Assembly: GCF_040833955.1 (NCBI RefSeq)
Contig: NZ_CP162133.1
Location: 1,448,001 to 1,512,000 of the forward strand
Source: Leptospira sp. WS60.C2
Lineage (GTDB): Bacteria; Spirochaetota; Leptospiria; Leptospirales; Leptospiraceae
DNA: 64,000 nucleotides
Reading direction: 5' to 3'
A model generated the notes under the pieces. It was not told the DNA's origin. It ran no database searches and was given only the letters and a program-made list of their open reading frames with translations. The translations under genes and the position numbers were made by a program. Below, piece by piece: positions 27,143 through 36,473 of the stretch. Within the stretch, counting starts at the first letter, position 1. Every line of letters starts with the position of its first letter.

Positions 27143-29297
27143 AATTCTGTTTCCCATTTTTCTAATGGTTGTTGTGCCTACAATTCTCACAACATTCATT
27201 TCATTTTTTCGGTTTTCTACTACACTAGATCGCAAGTTATCTGATGGATTGTTTCACTTACTTCCTTCTCACCATTTTTTTTCTAAAGACATCGTTATCA
27301 TTGACATTGATGAGCAGAGCATTGCCAAATATGCAGACCATCCGGAACTTGGGCAATGGCCTTGGAAGCGGCATATTTATCCAACACTCATCAATTATAC
27401 AAAATTAATTACACCTCCCAGAATCACAATCATTGATATCATGTTTACAGAACGATCGGATTATGATGAGGCACTTGTCATCGCCAATGAGAGTTTAGGT
27501 GAGATTTCCCACGCAGCAAATTTTCGAGATGGAGGAATCGTGATTCCAAGGAAGGGAATCGAATCCATCCAAGAAAGATTCAAAGTTCCTCTGAACACTC
27601 ACATACCTTTTCCAAAATTTGAAAATGCATCGTTTCCGATTGGCCAAATTGGGGAAACGGCTCCCATGATCCATGTTGTGAATGTCATCACCGATGCTGA
27701 TGGAATCCTTCGAAGGTTTTCTCCTTTTGTGCAGTGGAATGGATTTTATTTTCCCACTCTTGCCATGCAAGCTTTTGCCTTGGGCGAAACGTATGAAACA
27801 GAGTCAAAAGATGGAGATTTGATCATACAAAAAAATGGAGAAAAAAGAATCGTCCCTGTTGGTAAAGATGGGCTCGTTAGAGCTTATTTTTATACGGAAG
27901 AAGAATTGCGAAACATTCCACGTTATTCGGCTGCTGGTATCATTGAATCCTTAGAAACCTTAAATTCTGGAGAAGTGGAAGATCCAAATTCATTACTGGT
28001 ACCACCTAAACTATTTAAGGATAAAATTGTTTTGATCGGAACTTCTGCGGCTTCTACTCATGACGATGTGGTCACACCTTTTGGTTTGTTTCCTGGTGTG
28101 ATTGCACAAGCTGTGTTTGCCTCTAATCTAATTGAAGGTCATCTCCTAAGAGAGTTGCCTGAATTTTACGGCATTCTATTTACAACCTTGGTATTATTTG
28201 TTGGGGTTTTGGTTTTATTTATTAACCAATGGCATAGTTTGAAAAGTCTTTATCCCATTTTTGCTATTTCATTGTTTCTAGGTACATTCTATTTTTTGTA
28301 TCGAATGGATTTGGTTCTATCGACTTATTCTTTTGTTTTAGGTTTTCCCATATCGTACTTACTTGGATTTGCTTATCTAACATATACGGAAGGCAGAGAA
28401 AAACGAAAATTCAATCACATCTTACGAAACTTAGTCGATCCAGAGGTGGTGAGTGTTGCATTAGAAAATATGGAATCATTAAAGCAAGGTGGGGAATGGG
28501 AGATCACTGCATTTTTTTCGGATGTAGCTGGCTTTTCTTCGATCAGTGAAGAGTTAAGTGCAACAGACCTTGCGAAACTTTTAAATGAATATCTGTCTGC
28601 AATGACAAATGTTCTAAAATCAAATTCTGGTACGCTAGACAAATACATTGGTGATGCCATTGTAGGAATCTTTGGTGCACCGATCCAAAATCCTAATCAT
28701 CCAAAACTTGCTTGCAAAACAGCGCTTGAAATGCGGAAAGAATTGGAAAGGTTAAGAGATGGTTGGAACCAAAGAGGTGAATACACACCGCTTGCTCGTA
28801 GTATGGTTTTTCGTATTGGTCTGAATTGTGGACCTGCTAAAGTGGGATTTATGGGTACGGATAGTTTAGCTTCGTATACAATGATGGGAGATACAGTCAA
28901 CTTAGCGGCAAGATTAGAAGCGGCGGCAAAAGATTATGGTGTTTCGATTCTTGTTTCCGAGAGCATTGAGTCCGTATGTAAGGATGAATTTCATTTTCGA
29001 TTTTTGGATTGGATCCGTGTGAAAGGAAAAGAAGCCCCGGTTAAGATCTACAGCTTAGAGGCCTATCAAAAAGATGTTTCCAATGAGGTAATCGAAGCAG
29101 AACGAGAATATGAGCTTGGTTTTTCAGAATATTTAAAACAAAACTGGGAAGTAGCAATTCTACATTTTAAGAATGTTTCTAAATTCTTGGGGAAACATGA
29201 TATCACTAGCGAAATGCTCATCCTAAGATGCGAAAACTTATTTCAAAGCCCGCCACCTGTCGACTGGGATGGAGTCTATACGCGTACATCAAAATAA
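27129..29297 (+). CDS. CHASE2-domain class III adenylate/guanylate cyclase
   Basis: A 722-residue membrane cyclase. A first membrane helix is followed by an extracytoplasmic CHASE2 sensor domain ([21 protein letters not shown] split by spacers, then [10 protein letters not shown]). Three further membrane helices lie near residues 345-425. The cytosolic cyclase domain shows metal-binding Asp in FFSDVAGF, a second Asp in [13 protein letters not shown], and [13 protein letters not shown]. The frame opens at GTG 27105, but the ATG at 27129 is the more usual start. The short tail may be a TPR-like helix pair. Nucleotide preference is not decided from sequence. Confidence 0.92.
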   Translation: MKQNKILFPIFLMVVVPTILTTFISFFRFSTTLDRKLSDGLFHLLPSHHFFSKDIVIIDIDEQSIAKYADHPELGQWPWKRHIYPTLINYTKLITPPRITIIDIMFTERSDYDEALVIANESLGEISHAANFRDGGIVIPRKGIESIQERFKVPLNTHIPFPKFENASFPIGQIGETAPMIHVVNVITDADGILRRFSPFVQWNGFYFPTLAMQAFALGETYETESKDGDLIIQKNGEKRIVPVGKDGLVRAYFYTEEELRNIPRYSAAGIIESLETLNSGEVEDPNSLLVPPKLFKDKIVLIGTSAASTHDDVVTPFGLFPGVIAQAVFASNLIEGHLLRELPEFYGILFTTLVLFVGVLVLFINQWHSLKSLYPIFAISLFLGTFYFLYRMDLVLSTYSFVLGFPISYLLGFAYLTYTEGREKRKFNHILRNLVDPEVVSVALENMESLKQGGEWEITAFFSDVAGFSSISEELSATDLAKLLNEYLSAMTNVLKSNSGTLDKYIGDAIVGIFGAPIQNPNHPKLACKTALEMRKELERLRDGWNQRGEYTPLARSMVFRIGLNCGPAKVGFMGTDSLASYTMMGDTVNLAARLEAAAKDYGVSILVSESIESVCKDEFHFRFLDWIRVKGKEAPVKIYSLEAYQKDVSNEVIEAEREYELGFSEYLKQNWEVAILHFKNVSKFLGKHDITSEMLILRCENLFQSPPPVDWDGVYTRTSK

Positions 29298-29349
29298 TAC
29301 TATTCTAAAAATTGCATTTTTTAGAATGTTTTGGAAAAGGAAAAGCGAA

Positions 29350-31152
29350 ATGGACGAAGTCAAAATCAAATCAATCTGCTGGAGATTGACACTTGGACTT
29401 GAATTGTTAACCGCTATACTCGCTGTACCAACTGCAGTTTTATTCATTATCATTGCTGGCGTATATTCCCTAGAGAAAGCACTGTTAGTCGTCATGGGAG
29501 CTTCCATTGCCCTAACTACATCGTATGTCATTCCAACGATTCGTTTCATCCGTCTTAAATCATTACTGAGAAAAACCATTCCGAAAGAGTTCGAAGAGAA
29601 AGGTTTGGCAGAAAAACAAGATATCAAACTAAAACTTTTAGAATTTCCTAAGAAAAACTTGGTATATTTTTTGTTACAATGGACGTTTGGAATTCCCTTT
29701 GCCGCATTTTTGATTTTTTTATCGTTCACGCCGACCGTTCAAGAATATTTACCCTTCATCATTTTGCCAATCTTGATCTATCCCGTATTAGGTGTTTCTC
29801 ATTTTTTTCTCACTGAACTCATTATCGCCGAGGTATTAGTCACAACGCATTTAAAGGATTTAGTCCTTCCGGAAGAAAAAATCCCAAGGGTAGGGATTTA
29901 CGCTCGGATTTTTTATACTATGCTCGCTGTGTTTACCATGACTCTTACCGCACTTGGTTATCTTTTACTCGCCGAAGTGACAGGGTTTGTCCAACTTCAA
30001 AATACAGAAATCACTCTCGTTCTCATGGCAATTTTTATTTCTATCAACATTTTTGTGCTTACGTCTCTTTTTGTAAAAACTATGAAATTTAATACGATTC
30101 AGATGGTAAATCGTTACAAAGCATTAGCAAGTGGAGATTTACGGGAATCTGTTCCTATCATTTCAACAGACGAGCTAGGGCATGGATCCATTTCTCTCAA
30201 TTCATTTATCACAAGCATTCGCAATATCACAAGCATTGTGATTGAAGAATCAGATAAAGTGAAGGCAGACGCGAAGGTGATTGCCACTCAAACGCAAGGG
30301 TTAGCACAAGCGATGATGGAACAGGCTTCTTCTTCTGAGGAGATGTCTGCAGGTGTAGAAGAAATGTCGGCAAGCATTCGTTCGACGGCCTTCGGTGCAA
30401 AAAAACAAAACGAAATTACAAAGAATGCCAATGAACTAGTATTGAGTATGGAGTCCTCTATCTTTTCCATTCATGATTTGATGCGTTCTACGGAAAGGGA
30501 AACTAAACAAATGGAAGAGGAGACGAAACTAGGTCGGCAGGCTCTGGAATCTACACTCATCGCTATGTCAGACATCGAAGCAAGTGTAGATCATACCTCT
30601 AATGTCATCCAAGTCATTGGAGAAATTTCCGATAAGATTGGTCTTTTGTCTTTAAATGCATCGATTGAAGCAGCAAGAGCAGGAGATGCTGGTCGAGGAT
30701 TCGCAGTTGTAGCAAGTGAGATTTCGAAATTGGGTGAACAAACTCTTTCGAATACAAAACGTATTTTAGAAGCTGTTTCGAAAGCCTCTTCTTCCACCAA
30801 ATCAGGAAGAGTGGCTGTTTCTAATACGGAAAAAACATTCACACAAATCGGAAAGTCGGTGGAGACAACAATTGAACTCATCAAACAGTCGAGTGAAATG
30901 ACTAAGAAACAATTGGAATTAGTAAAAAATGTAAAAGAAAGTTTTGAGAAATTGACTATATCATCCATCGAGATTGAACAAAATACAAATGAGCAAGCAA
31001 GCACCTCGGAAGAACTTGCAAAGAGCATCGCCACGATAACAGAAGGAACGGAATACTTGAACCAGTTTGTAAATGATATTGATAAACTCTGCGCCGCCTT
31101 ATCTGGAAAGGCAACGAACCTACGAAACACAGTCGATTTTTTTAAGATTTAA
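29350..31152 (+). CDS. Methyl-accepting chemotaxis protein without periplasmic sensor
   Basis: A 600-residue receptor with about six membrane helices in the first 240 residues and no sizeable extracytoplasmic domain. A HAMP-like linker ([14 protein letters not shown]) follows, then a long coiled-coil signalling domain with the hairpin tip [17 protein letters not shown] and [12 protein letters not shown]. It probably senses a membrane or energy signal. The frame is open from 29269, but the ATG at 29350 has AAGGA nine bases upstream and lies after the cyclase stop. It is the last typical chromosomal gene before the island, and the first 67-bp repeat begins six bases past its stop. Confidence 0.9.
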   Translation: MDEVKIKSICWRLTLGLELLTAILAVPTAVLFIIIAGVYSLEKALLVVMGASIALTTSYVIPTIRFIRLKSLLRKTIPKEFEEKGLAEKQDIKLKLLEFPKKNLVYFLLQWTFGIPFAAFLIFLSFTPTVQEYLPFIILPILIYPVLGVSHFFLTELIIAEVLVTTHLKDLVLPEEKIPRVGIYARIFYTMLAVFTMTLTALGYLLLAEVTGFVQLQNTEITLVLMAIFISINIFVLTSLFVKTMKFNTIQMVNRYKALASGDLRESVPIISTDELGHGSISLNSFITSIRNITSIVIEESDKVKADAKVIATQTQGLAQAMMEQASSSEEMSAGVEEMSASIRSTAFGAKKQNEITKNANELVLSMESSIFSIHDLMRSTERETKQMEEETKLGRQALESTLIAMSDIEASVDHTSNVIQVIGEISDKIGLLSLNASIEAARAGDAGRGFAVVASEISKLGEQTLSNTKRILEAVSKASSSTKSGRVAVSNTEKTFTQIGKSVETTIELIKQSSEMTKKQLELVKNVKESFEKLTISSIEIEQNTNEQASTSEELAKSIATITEGTEYLNQFVNDIDKLCAALSGKATNLRNTVDFFKI

Positions 31153-31158
31153 CGACCT

Positions 31159-31225
31159 TCACAAAACTGTTCGATTCCCGACTAGATTTTGTTCGTTGGT
31201 TTTGATTTGGAAGTGTGGATTGGTG
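31159..31225. repeat. 67-bp direct repeat, copy 1
   Basis: This 67-base sequence recurs at 31364-31430 with only four substitutions (all in the stretch 31193-31205). It includes the segment GTTCGATTCCCGACTAG. It starts six bases after the chemotaxis-receptor stop and marks the left edge of the accessory DNA. It also contains TCGATTCCC, whose reverse complement occurs at 31236-31244. Confidence 0.9.
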
Positions 31226-31363
31226 CCTAAAGGCAGGGAATCGACCTCTCCGCTGGTTCGCCCTCATGGCTCACCAACGCTCCCAGGCACGGTTTTGTTC
31301 GTCGCCTCCCATCCAGGTCGGCTTATCCAAAACATTGCTTCCTATGGGTCGCAACGTTTTGGC
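31226..31363. other. GC-rich non-coding spacer with strong stem-loop
   Basis: The 138 bases between the two repeat copies are clearly richer in G and C than either side and contain no convincing gene. A 12-base arm at 31327-31338 pairs with 31351-31362 with a single mismatch around a 12-base loop (outer part CCAAAAC/GTTTTGG). A second imperfect stem is possible around 31251-31275 (CGCTGGT with ACCAACG). Together with copy 1 it forms a 205-base unit that would be tandem with copy 2 if the latter were complete. The pattern suggests a dispersed intergenic element or an integration hot spot; this is inference. Confidence 0.6.
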
Positions 31364-31430
31364 TCACAAAACTGTTCGATTCCCGACTAGATTTTGTTAG
31401 TTGGACTTAATTTGGAAGTGTGGATTGGTG
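31364..31430. repeat. 67-bp direct repeat, copy 2
   Basis: Second copy of the 31159-31225 sequence, 63 of 67 bases identical. Identity stops sharply at 31430, where AT-rich sequence with the transposase-like gene begins. The open frame of that gene extends back into this repeat, which argues that its true start lies further right. Confidence 0.9.
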
Positions 31431-31651
31431 GAGGAATATCTACAGCTAACACAAAAGCCTCATCTCCAAAGCCCTCAAGAGTAACTAATCAGGACACTAA
31501 CAAGAGCGTCAAAGGAGTAGGTAGCTCCAATTGCAATAACCAGTCTTCCCGCCAATCAGAACCTTCAGAAACTAATGTCCTGACAAGATTTTCTTATACG
31601 CACACTTACAAAAAGACCTTATTTAACAAAAGTCTGGACACTTTTTTTCTT

Positions 31652-33142
31652 ATGAAGTCCTTAACACTTCTTAACGCTCTTTATCCTAAGTCCTGTAACT
31701 GCTCTAAGCCTAATCTAGTTTTCCTTAAAGTTAAGAACCGTCCCTCAATGGCTAGGTGTTCTAACTGTCATAAACAAGTATCCATTACCGCCAATACCCC
31801 ATTCCAAGGATACCAGTCTAACCTTGCCTATATATCCTACATTATTTGGGATATGGTGAATCAATACCCTAAGGTTATGACTTCTAAAGAAATTTCTCGT
31901 AAGTTAAATCTTTCTTACCGTACATCCTATTACTTAAAGAAGAGAATCCAAATTATATTCTCACAGCTAAATGATAAACTAAGAAAGGAGCTATTTGAGG
32001 AGCTTAAAAACACTGAAAATACTGATCAAAAGCCTATTGCTGTAGCTGATAGTGTAGTTCTGTTTTCTGCCTCATTAAAAGCAAATAAGTACCGAAGCAG
32101 GCGATACAAAACGGGAACGGCTTCCATATATCTCTCTAATAATCTCCAGGGTCGCCAAGTTGGGTGTTTGGTTCATACTATTGGCATCAATCACGGAATG
32201 ACGTTCTACAAATCAATACCATTAAATAATCAGCATTACCTAGAAAATGATCTTAACGAGAAGATACCTAAGAATGTGACCCTGTATACAGATGAAGGTT
32301 ATACGTTTCTTTGGGACAGACCTAATCATAAAATGGTGAATCACTCTAAAAAATCAAAAGATCCTAGGTATAACCTAAGTCGTGATAGGTGGGTGACTAG
32401 GGAAGGCGTCTCCAATAATGGAGCAGAATCTAGGAATAACATCCTAAAGCAGTCTTTCCGAAGCTATGGGTATATATCTCCACGCTGGAGTCAACTTTAC
32501 CTAAATGAGCTAAGCTTCTTATCTAACCTTAAGTTCAAACCTGAGTTGAGGAATCTTCTGAGTTTGGGAGATGATGCTTTTGTGTTAGAGGTAAACAGGA
32601 GCGATGCTCAAGAAAATCTAACGAATAACGTAGAAAAATACCTTTATAGACCCCTTTCATTGGAAGAACGTAATCAGGAATCCAAATCTTCTCTCATAAA
32701 TAAGATAAATTTTGAGAAATTCCAGAGGCTTTCGAAAGGGTTAAAAGATGCTATTACTGTTAATAATCAGTTCTGGAATCAAAATTACATAGAAAACCAT
32801 AAGCGGCGAAAAGAATCTAAATATAATTTGGTAGCTAGAAAGCTTTGGGTTTTATTAGAGCTAAAAAAATGGACTTCATTAGATGATTTGGTAAAAATTT
32901 CAGGTTACTCAAGGCTAGAAGTTCTCTTCATTCTTAAAAAGTGGCTTACTGTTGGTTTAATTAATATGTCAAAAACGAACGAACGATATATGGATACCTA
33001 TAAAATTTATAAGAAAACTAATGATCTATTCTATCTTCTTTATTCTGAAACTAAAACACAAGTCAAAGCAAATTGGAATAATTTTAATAAGAAAATATTC
33101 AAAAACAAGTCTTATCGGAGTAACAGGAAATATGGTAGCTAA
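31652..33142 (+). CDS. IS1595/ISXO2-like DDE transposase
   Basis: A 496-residue product (the frame stays open back to a TTG at 31394, but that part is low-complexity and lies in the repeat). An N-terminal zinc ribbon (CNC at 15-17, CSNC at 36-39) is followed by QVSITANTPF and a helix-turn-helix-like SKEISRKLNLSYRTSYYLKKR. The RNase-H-fold core shows Asp 133 in VADSV, Asp 214 in LYTDEGY and Glu 259 in NNGAESRNN, then the SYGYISPRWSQLYLNEL segment. These match the ISXO2-like DDE family of IS1595 elements. The C-terminal 170 residues are extra and contain a winged-helix-like stretch. The start has no clear ribosome site. The HNH-like gene overlaps its end. Confidence 0.8.
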   Translation: MKSLTLLNALYPKSCNCSKPNLVFLKVKNRPSMARCSNCHKQVSITANTPFQGYQSNLAYISYIIWDMVNQYPKVMTSKEISRKLNLSYRTSYYLKKRIQIIFSQLNDKLRKELFEELKNTENTDQKPIAVADSVVLFSASLKANKYRSRRYKTGTASIYLSNNLQGRQVGCLVHTIGINHGMTFYKSIPLNNQHYLENDLNEKIPKNVTLYTDEGYTFLWDRPNHKMVNHSKKSKDPRYNLSRDRWVTREGVSNNGAESRNNILKQSFRSYGYISPRWSQLYLNELSFLSNLKFKPELRNLLSLGDDAFVLEVNRSDAQENLTNNVEKYLYRPLSLEERNQESKSSLINKINFEKFQRLSKGLKDAITVNNQFWNQNYIENHKRRKESKYNLVARKLWVLLELKKWTSLDDLVKISGYSRLEVLFILKKWLTVGLINMSKTNERYMDTYKIYKKTNDLFYLLYSETKTQVKANWNNFNKKIFKNKSYRSNRKYGS

Positions 33143-33404
33143 ACAAGATTTTAGATTTAACATCTCGGATTTCAGAGATATTTTAAAACAGCAAGGAGGA
33201 AAATGTTTTTTAACGGGTAGGGAATTAACGGGAGTCAACTGCGATGCGGATTTGATAATACCATTGTCTCAAGGTGGAAAAGTTGAGAAAGAGAATGTTT
33301 GTCTTATACTGGATTCCATTAGGGAACTTAAGAGATACCATTCTTTAGAGGAGATAGTAGCAATTGCTAAGGATATAGTTAATCTTCATGGAAAAAGATT
33401 TTAA
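33132..33404 (+). CDS. Small HNH-like protein lacking the first catalytic His
   Basis: A 90-residue protein with the skeleton of a small HNH nuclease: CFLTGRELTG, then DADLIIPLSQGGKVEKENVCLIL and a helical end. Canonical members read D-H-I-I-P-L-S-x-G-G with N further on. Here the His is Leu, while the Asn in KENVCL is kept. Only one Cys is seen near the front, so zinc binding is doubtful. It overlaps the transposase gene by 11 bases and the next gene by 17, so all three appear to be one transcription unit. DNA binding without cleavage is one possible role. Confidence 0.68.
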   Translation: MVAKQDFRFNISDFRDILKQQGGKCFLTGRELTGVNCDADLIIPLSQGGKVEKENVCLILDSIRELKRYHSLEEIVAIAKDIVNLHGKRF

Positions 33405-33951
33405 TTCAATCACTCTAAAAAGGATCTGTGAAAACTTCTCAAAACGGATTAATGTAAGGATTCTCAGAGGCTCTCGTAAATCTGTAATCTCTATGAAACT
33501 CAAGACTCAAATGATAACTGAGAGACTGAATAATATGGTTATCAAAGAGAGTAGGGATACAAGTCAAGATCTCCTCATAGGTAAAATCAAAAGATTCAAT
33601 GCCAATTACTGTTCCGATCCTTGGGTTAAGGCGGAGTTACTGATTCTTGATAAGCTTAATTTGAGTCATTTTTACATAGATCCAAGGAGAGTAAAAGAGG
33701 ATATATCATTCTCTAGGTTTAAAAAGATCCAGGAGAGAATTAATAACTATAAGATTCCCTATAAAATTGGTAAAACCTTTGAGAAGATGTTCAGGAACTT
33801 CAGGCTAAGAATGGAGAAAACTAGGGAAGGGAAGTCTAGTCCCTCTCCGATGGATTACCGTTTAGCTGACATTACTCAAGATATGAATCTAATGTGGAGA
33901 AATCAAAACGATATTCCATATATTTTGGTTAAAAGACGAAATTTAATCTAA
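33388..33951 (+). CDS. Unknown protein, third gene of the transposase module
   Basis: A 187-residue basic protein with many Lys and Arg and mostly helical character. It has no signal peptide, membrane segment or motif I recognise. It begins 17 bases inside the HNH-like gene, in another frame, which supports translational coupling to that gene and the transposase. Its codon choice (frequent AGG, CTA, TAGG junctions) matches the transposase rather than the genes to the right. A DNA-binding accessory of the mobile module is possible, but this is only context. Confidence 0.6.
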   Translation: MEKDFNSITLKRICENFSKRINVRILRGSRKSVISMKLKTQMITERLNNMVIKESRDTSQDLLIGKIKRFNANYCSDPWVKAELLILDKLNLSHFYIDPRRVKEDISFSRFKKIQERINNYKIPYKIGKTFEKMFRNFRLRMEKTREGKSSPSPMDYRLADITQDMNLMWRNQNDIPYILVKRRNLI

Positions 33952-34016
33952 TTTTTTCCCTGTCCAAAACCTAATTTGCCTTTAGAATTTAAGTAAAATT
34001 GCAAAAGGAGAATAGT

Positions 34017-34253
34017 ATGACTAATGTAAAAGCGGGTTTCGTGAAGGAATTTAAGGAAAAATGGAGGATGTTTCCCGAAAGAAGGATTGAAGTTAGATTT
34101 CAATATGTTGATTCACGAAATATTCGAGGATTGAACTTTAATGTTTTTGATTATTCTTTATGTCAGCCTTGTTTGGAAACAATTCGGCGAATTCTAGATA
34201 TAGAAGAATCAAAGGGTGAGGTTTTTGAGAGTTTTTATATAAAAATGTTATGA
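34017..34253 (+). CDS. Small unknown protein
   Basis: A 78-residue product starting MTNVKAGFVKEF. AAGGAG lies six bases before the ATG at 34017, which decides this start over one six codons earlier. It contains a C-x-x-C (LCQPCLE) near residue 49 and an acidic helical end. No family is recognised. A stem-loop terminator follows about 70 bases downstream. It converges on the four-gene operon to the right. Confidence 0.6.
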   Translation: MTNVKAGFVKEFKEKWRMFPERRIEVRFQYVDSRNIRGLNFNVFDYSLCQPCLETIRRILDIEESKGEVFESFYIKML

Positions 34254-34324
34254 TTATTCATACTAGAGCATGTGACTTCTTGTGTAACTAAATATGATCT
34301 GTGCGTCTAGAATTTTTATTTAAT

Positions 34325-34352
34325 CGGGAGGTTTTAGTCTCCCGTTCTTTTG
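34325..34352 (+). terminator. Stem-loop terminator between convergent genes
   Basis: A 6-bp GC-rich perfect stem (CGGGAG at 34325-34330, CTCCCG at 34339-34344) with an 8-base loop is followed by TTCTTTT. On the other strand the stem is followed by an AT-rich stretch with a T run, so it may also serve the minus-strand operon ending at 34397. Confidence 0.65.
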
Positions 34353-34396
34353 GTCTAACGATATGATTAGATTTTCTAATCTTATTTACATTTGGC

Positions 34397-35137
34397 TTAC
34401 TCTAAAACCATTTGAGTGATTTCTTGTTTATTGTTTATGAAAAAAATTTCAATTTCTAAAAGTTTTATGATTTTCTTCAAGTATTCAAGTTTCCCTGATT
34501 CAACTCCTACGAATTCCTCTTTCTCATTCTCATTTTCTATTTGTTTTAGTATCCCTTTTTTTATTGGCAGAATACTAAGATTAAAATCCTTCAGAAATTT
34601 ATCTTTGTTGAGTAGTTGATAATAGGTAGATATTTCTAAAATACAGCGTAGTAAAGTTTCCTTGTTTTTACTCGTTTTTACTTCCAATAACCAGATATTA
34701 TTATCTGTTTTCGATATGAGATCAATTTTTCCTACTCCTACAAATTCTTCATTTAAACTAGGCTTCAATGGAATTTGATAATCGATTATTTCACCTAGAT
34801 GGTCAAAAGGCTTAATGTCAGCAGATTTATTTTTATGCAGATTGAATAGTTCAATACAGTATCTTTCCTCATGTCGATTGCTTTCATTATTAGGAATTGT
34901 CCCGTCTCTTTTAGCTGACGCATACGATATTTCTCTATTAATATTTTCTATTTTCTGGAATAAGCTTTCTATTCCTTCATCAAGTAAGAATTTAGCTATT
35001 ACTTCTTCGATTTTGACGTTAGTATCCTTTGTTTTGCTCTTATAATTCAAAATTTCGGATTTGTAGAAGTTTTTAAAATTTTCAATTTCACCTCTTGCAG
35101 TTTTTATTATGTATTCTTCTGTATATCTAATTGACAT
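34397..35137 (-). CDS. PD-(D/E)XK nuclease-like protein
   Basis: A 246-residue protein with a helical N-terminal half and a C-terminal PD-(D/E)XK core: GVGKIDLI (Asp 139), then IWLLEVKTSKN (Glu 152, Lys 154), followed by a helix with RCILEISTYYQLL. In this fold the Asp, Glu and Lys coordinate metal and cut DNA. The catalytic set is complete. It is the last gene of a four-gene minus-strand operon and starts 25 bases after the metallo-hydrolase stop, with a GGAG-containing leader. The named family is not known to me. A DNA-targeting effector is inferred. Confidence 0.75.
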   Translation of the reverse strand: MSIRYTEEYIIKTARGEIENFKNFYKSEILNYKSKTKDTNVKIEEVIAKFLLDEGIESLFQKIENINREISYASAKRDGTIPNNESNRHEERYCIELFNLHKNKSADIKPFDHLGEIIDYQIPLKPSLNEEFVGVGKIDLISKTDNNIWLLEVKTSKNKETLLRCILEISTYYQLLNKDKFLKDFNLSILPIKKGILKQIENENEKEEFVGVESGKLEYLKKIIKLLEIEIFFINNKQEITQMVLE

Positions 35138-35162
35138 TTCGTTATTATCCTTAATTGGAGTC

Positions 35163-36473
35163 TCAAAGTATTTTTATTGGAGAAGCAAATAAATTTTTAA
35201 ATTTTTCTCTATCTAGAGTATGAATTGGAACCAAATTCCCAGGTTCTAACGCCTTCACAAATCTTTGTAAATCCTTCAAGTAAGCATGTCCACTAGTGTG
35301 AACATTAACAAGTATTAACTTATGTTTGTCAACGAATTCTTCGAAATTTTTTTGCTGTTTTATGTAACCGTGCCACATAGAAAATATATAATTAGAATTT
35401 TTTAAAGATATATTTTGCGAATTGAATTGTGACGCTATTTCTTCGAAAATATGTTGGGATACCCTGAGAACCATTCTCTGTTCACTTTTTATGATTTCAT
35501 GAATTCCAATTTGTAAATTTCGATATTCTTCCAAAAGTGATTCATCATGATTTTTTAACTTTCTAACTTGGTTTTTGTGAAAGTAAACACGAATTGTTCT
35601 ATCTCCGTCGAAAGGCGGTAGGTTTGGATTTAGTTTTTGTAACTCCTTTAATAAATGATATTGATATAAGTCAATGACCAAAGTTTTTCTGTTAGATAGG
35701 CAGGCTTTATAAAGCTGAATCAATCTTGTGATATTGCTTCCAGCTTGCATCACAAATGCGATTTTCTTTGTTTCTGCTAGAATTCGTTTCAATTCTAAGA
35801 AGACACTTTTTTCAGTTTCAAATTCAACTTTTTTAGTTTCCCTGATTGAAGTTCCTTCCATTAGCAAGTAGTCTATATTCTTCGGAGGATTATTGATTAG
35901 GTTTTCAAATGTATATTTTGTAGCACCATGCCCACGAAAATCTCCAGAATAGAATATTCTCTTACCGCCAACTTCTATCAATATACAATATGCACCATAA
36001 GCAGAGTGATCAATCGGGATGGGTGTAATCTTAAAATCTCCAATAGTAAAGGTTTCTTTAGGATCAAAAGTTGTTACATGAGAAAGCAATTGATCTATTT
36101 GATTTTCCTTTGACAGGAATATGTTACTAGCTTTAAGAATTTGATAGGAGTCTTCACCCATAAAGATTGGAATGGAAAAGTCTATGAAATTCATAAGACC
36201 GTAGTGATCCATATGTGGGTGGGATAAAATAACTCCTAGAATACGATTCTCTGAGGTGTATAAACCTTTTACATCAGGTAAAATACCGTTTTCTATAGAT
36301 GGTGATAAGATCAAATCCTTTTCTATCGCTGATCCGTCTGTATTCATAATTGGCATTCCTAAATCCAATATGATACTTTTATGGTTGTAGGTAATCTCAA
36401 TGCAATTCCCACCTATGACATAGGAGCCTCTATGGATTCGAATTAATGGTTCATTTTCAGAGTCTATATTCAT
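35163..36473 (-). CDS. MBL-fold hydrolase, RNase J/beta-CASP-like
   Basis: A 436-residue metallo-beta-lactamase-fold protein. Motifs: Asp in ILDLGMP, the metal motif SHPHMDH (His 85, His 87, Asp 89, His 90), PIDHSAYG, and YSGDFRGHG. The C-terminal HTSGHAYLKDLQRF plus NLVPIHTL resembles motifs B and C of RNase J and other beta-CASP nucleases. Cleavage of RNA or DNA is therefore likely but not proven. The ATG at 36473 overlaps the deiminase stop as ATGA and follows GAAGG, so it is preferred over the TTG two codons upstream. It is the third gene of the four-gene operon. Confidence 0.82.
   Translation of the reverse strand: MNIDSENEPLIRIHRGSYVIGGNCIEITYNHKSIILDLGMPIMNTDGSAIEKDLILSPSIENGILPDVKGLYTSENRILGVILSHPHMDHYGLMNFIDFSIPIFMGEDSYQILKASNIFLSKENQIDQLLSHVTTFDPKETFTIGDFKITPIPIDHSAYGAYCILIEVGGKRIFYSGDFRGHGATKYTFENLINNPPKNIDYLLMEGTSIRETKKVEFETEKSVFLELKRILAETKKIAFVMQAGSNITRLIQLYKACLSNRKTLVIDLYQYHLLKELQKLNPNLPPFDGDRTIRVYFHKNQVRKLKNHDESLLEEYRNLQIGIHEIIKSEQRMVLRVSQHIFEEIASQFNSQNISLKNSNYIFSMWHGYIKQQKNFEEFVDKHKLILVNVHTSGHAYLKDLQRFVKALEPGNLVPIHTLDREKFKNLFASPIKIL

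Noticed and set aside
31165..31185. Possible tRNA 3' end: GTTCGATTCCCGACTAG resembles a T-arm.
   Set aside because: The bases on either side of the loop do not form a 5-bp T-stem, and no anticodon or D-arm can be placed upstream.
31073..31400. Open frames of 61 and 105 codons across the repeat region.
   Set aside because: They arise from the GC-rich spacer, have no ribosome site, and overlap the chemotaxis-receptor end and repeats.
31186..31430. Integron attC-like sites in the repeat region.
   Set aside because: Only one copy contains a GTTRRRY core (GTTGGAC), no matching RYYYAAC partner is placed correctly, and no integron integrase is in the window.
31394..31651. Extra 86 codons at the front of the transposase gene.
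   Set aside because: Ser/Thr/Asn-rich, begins at a TTG within the direct repeat, and the conserved zinc ribbon starts later.
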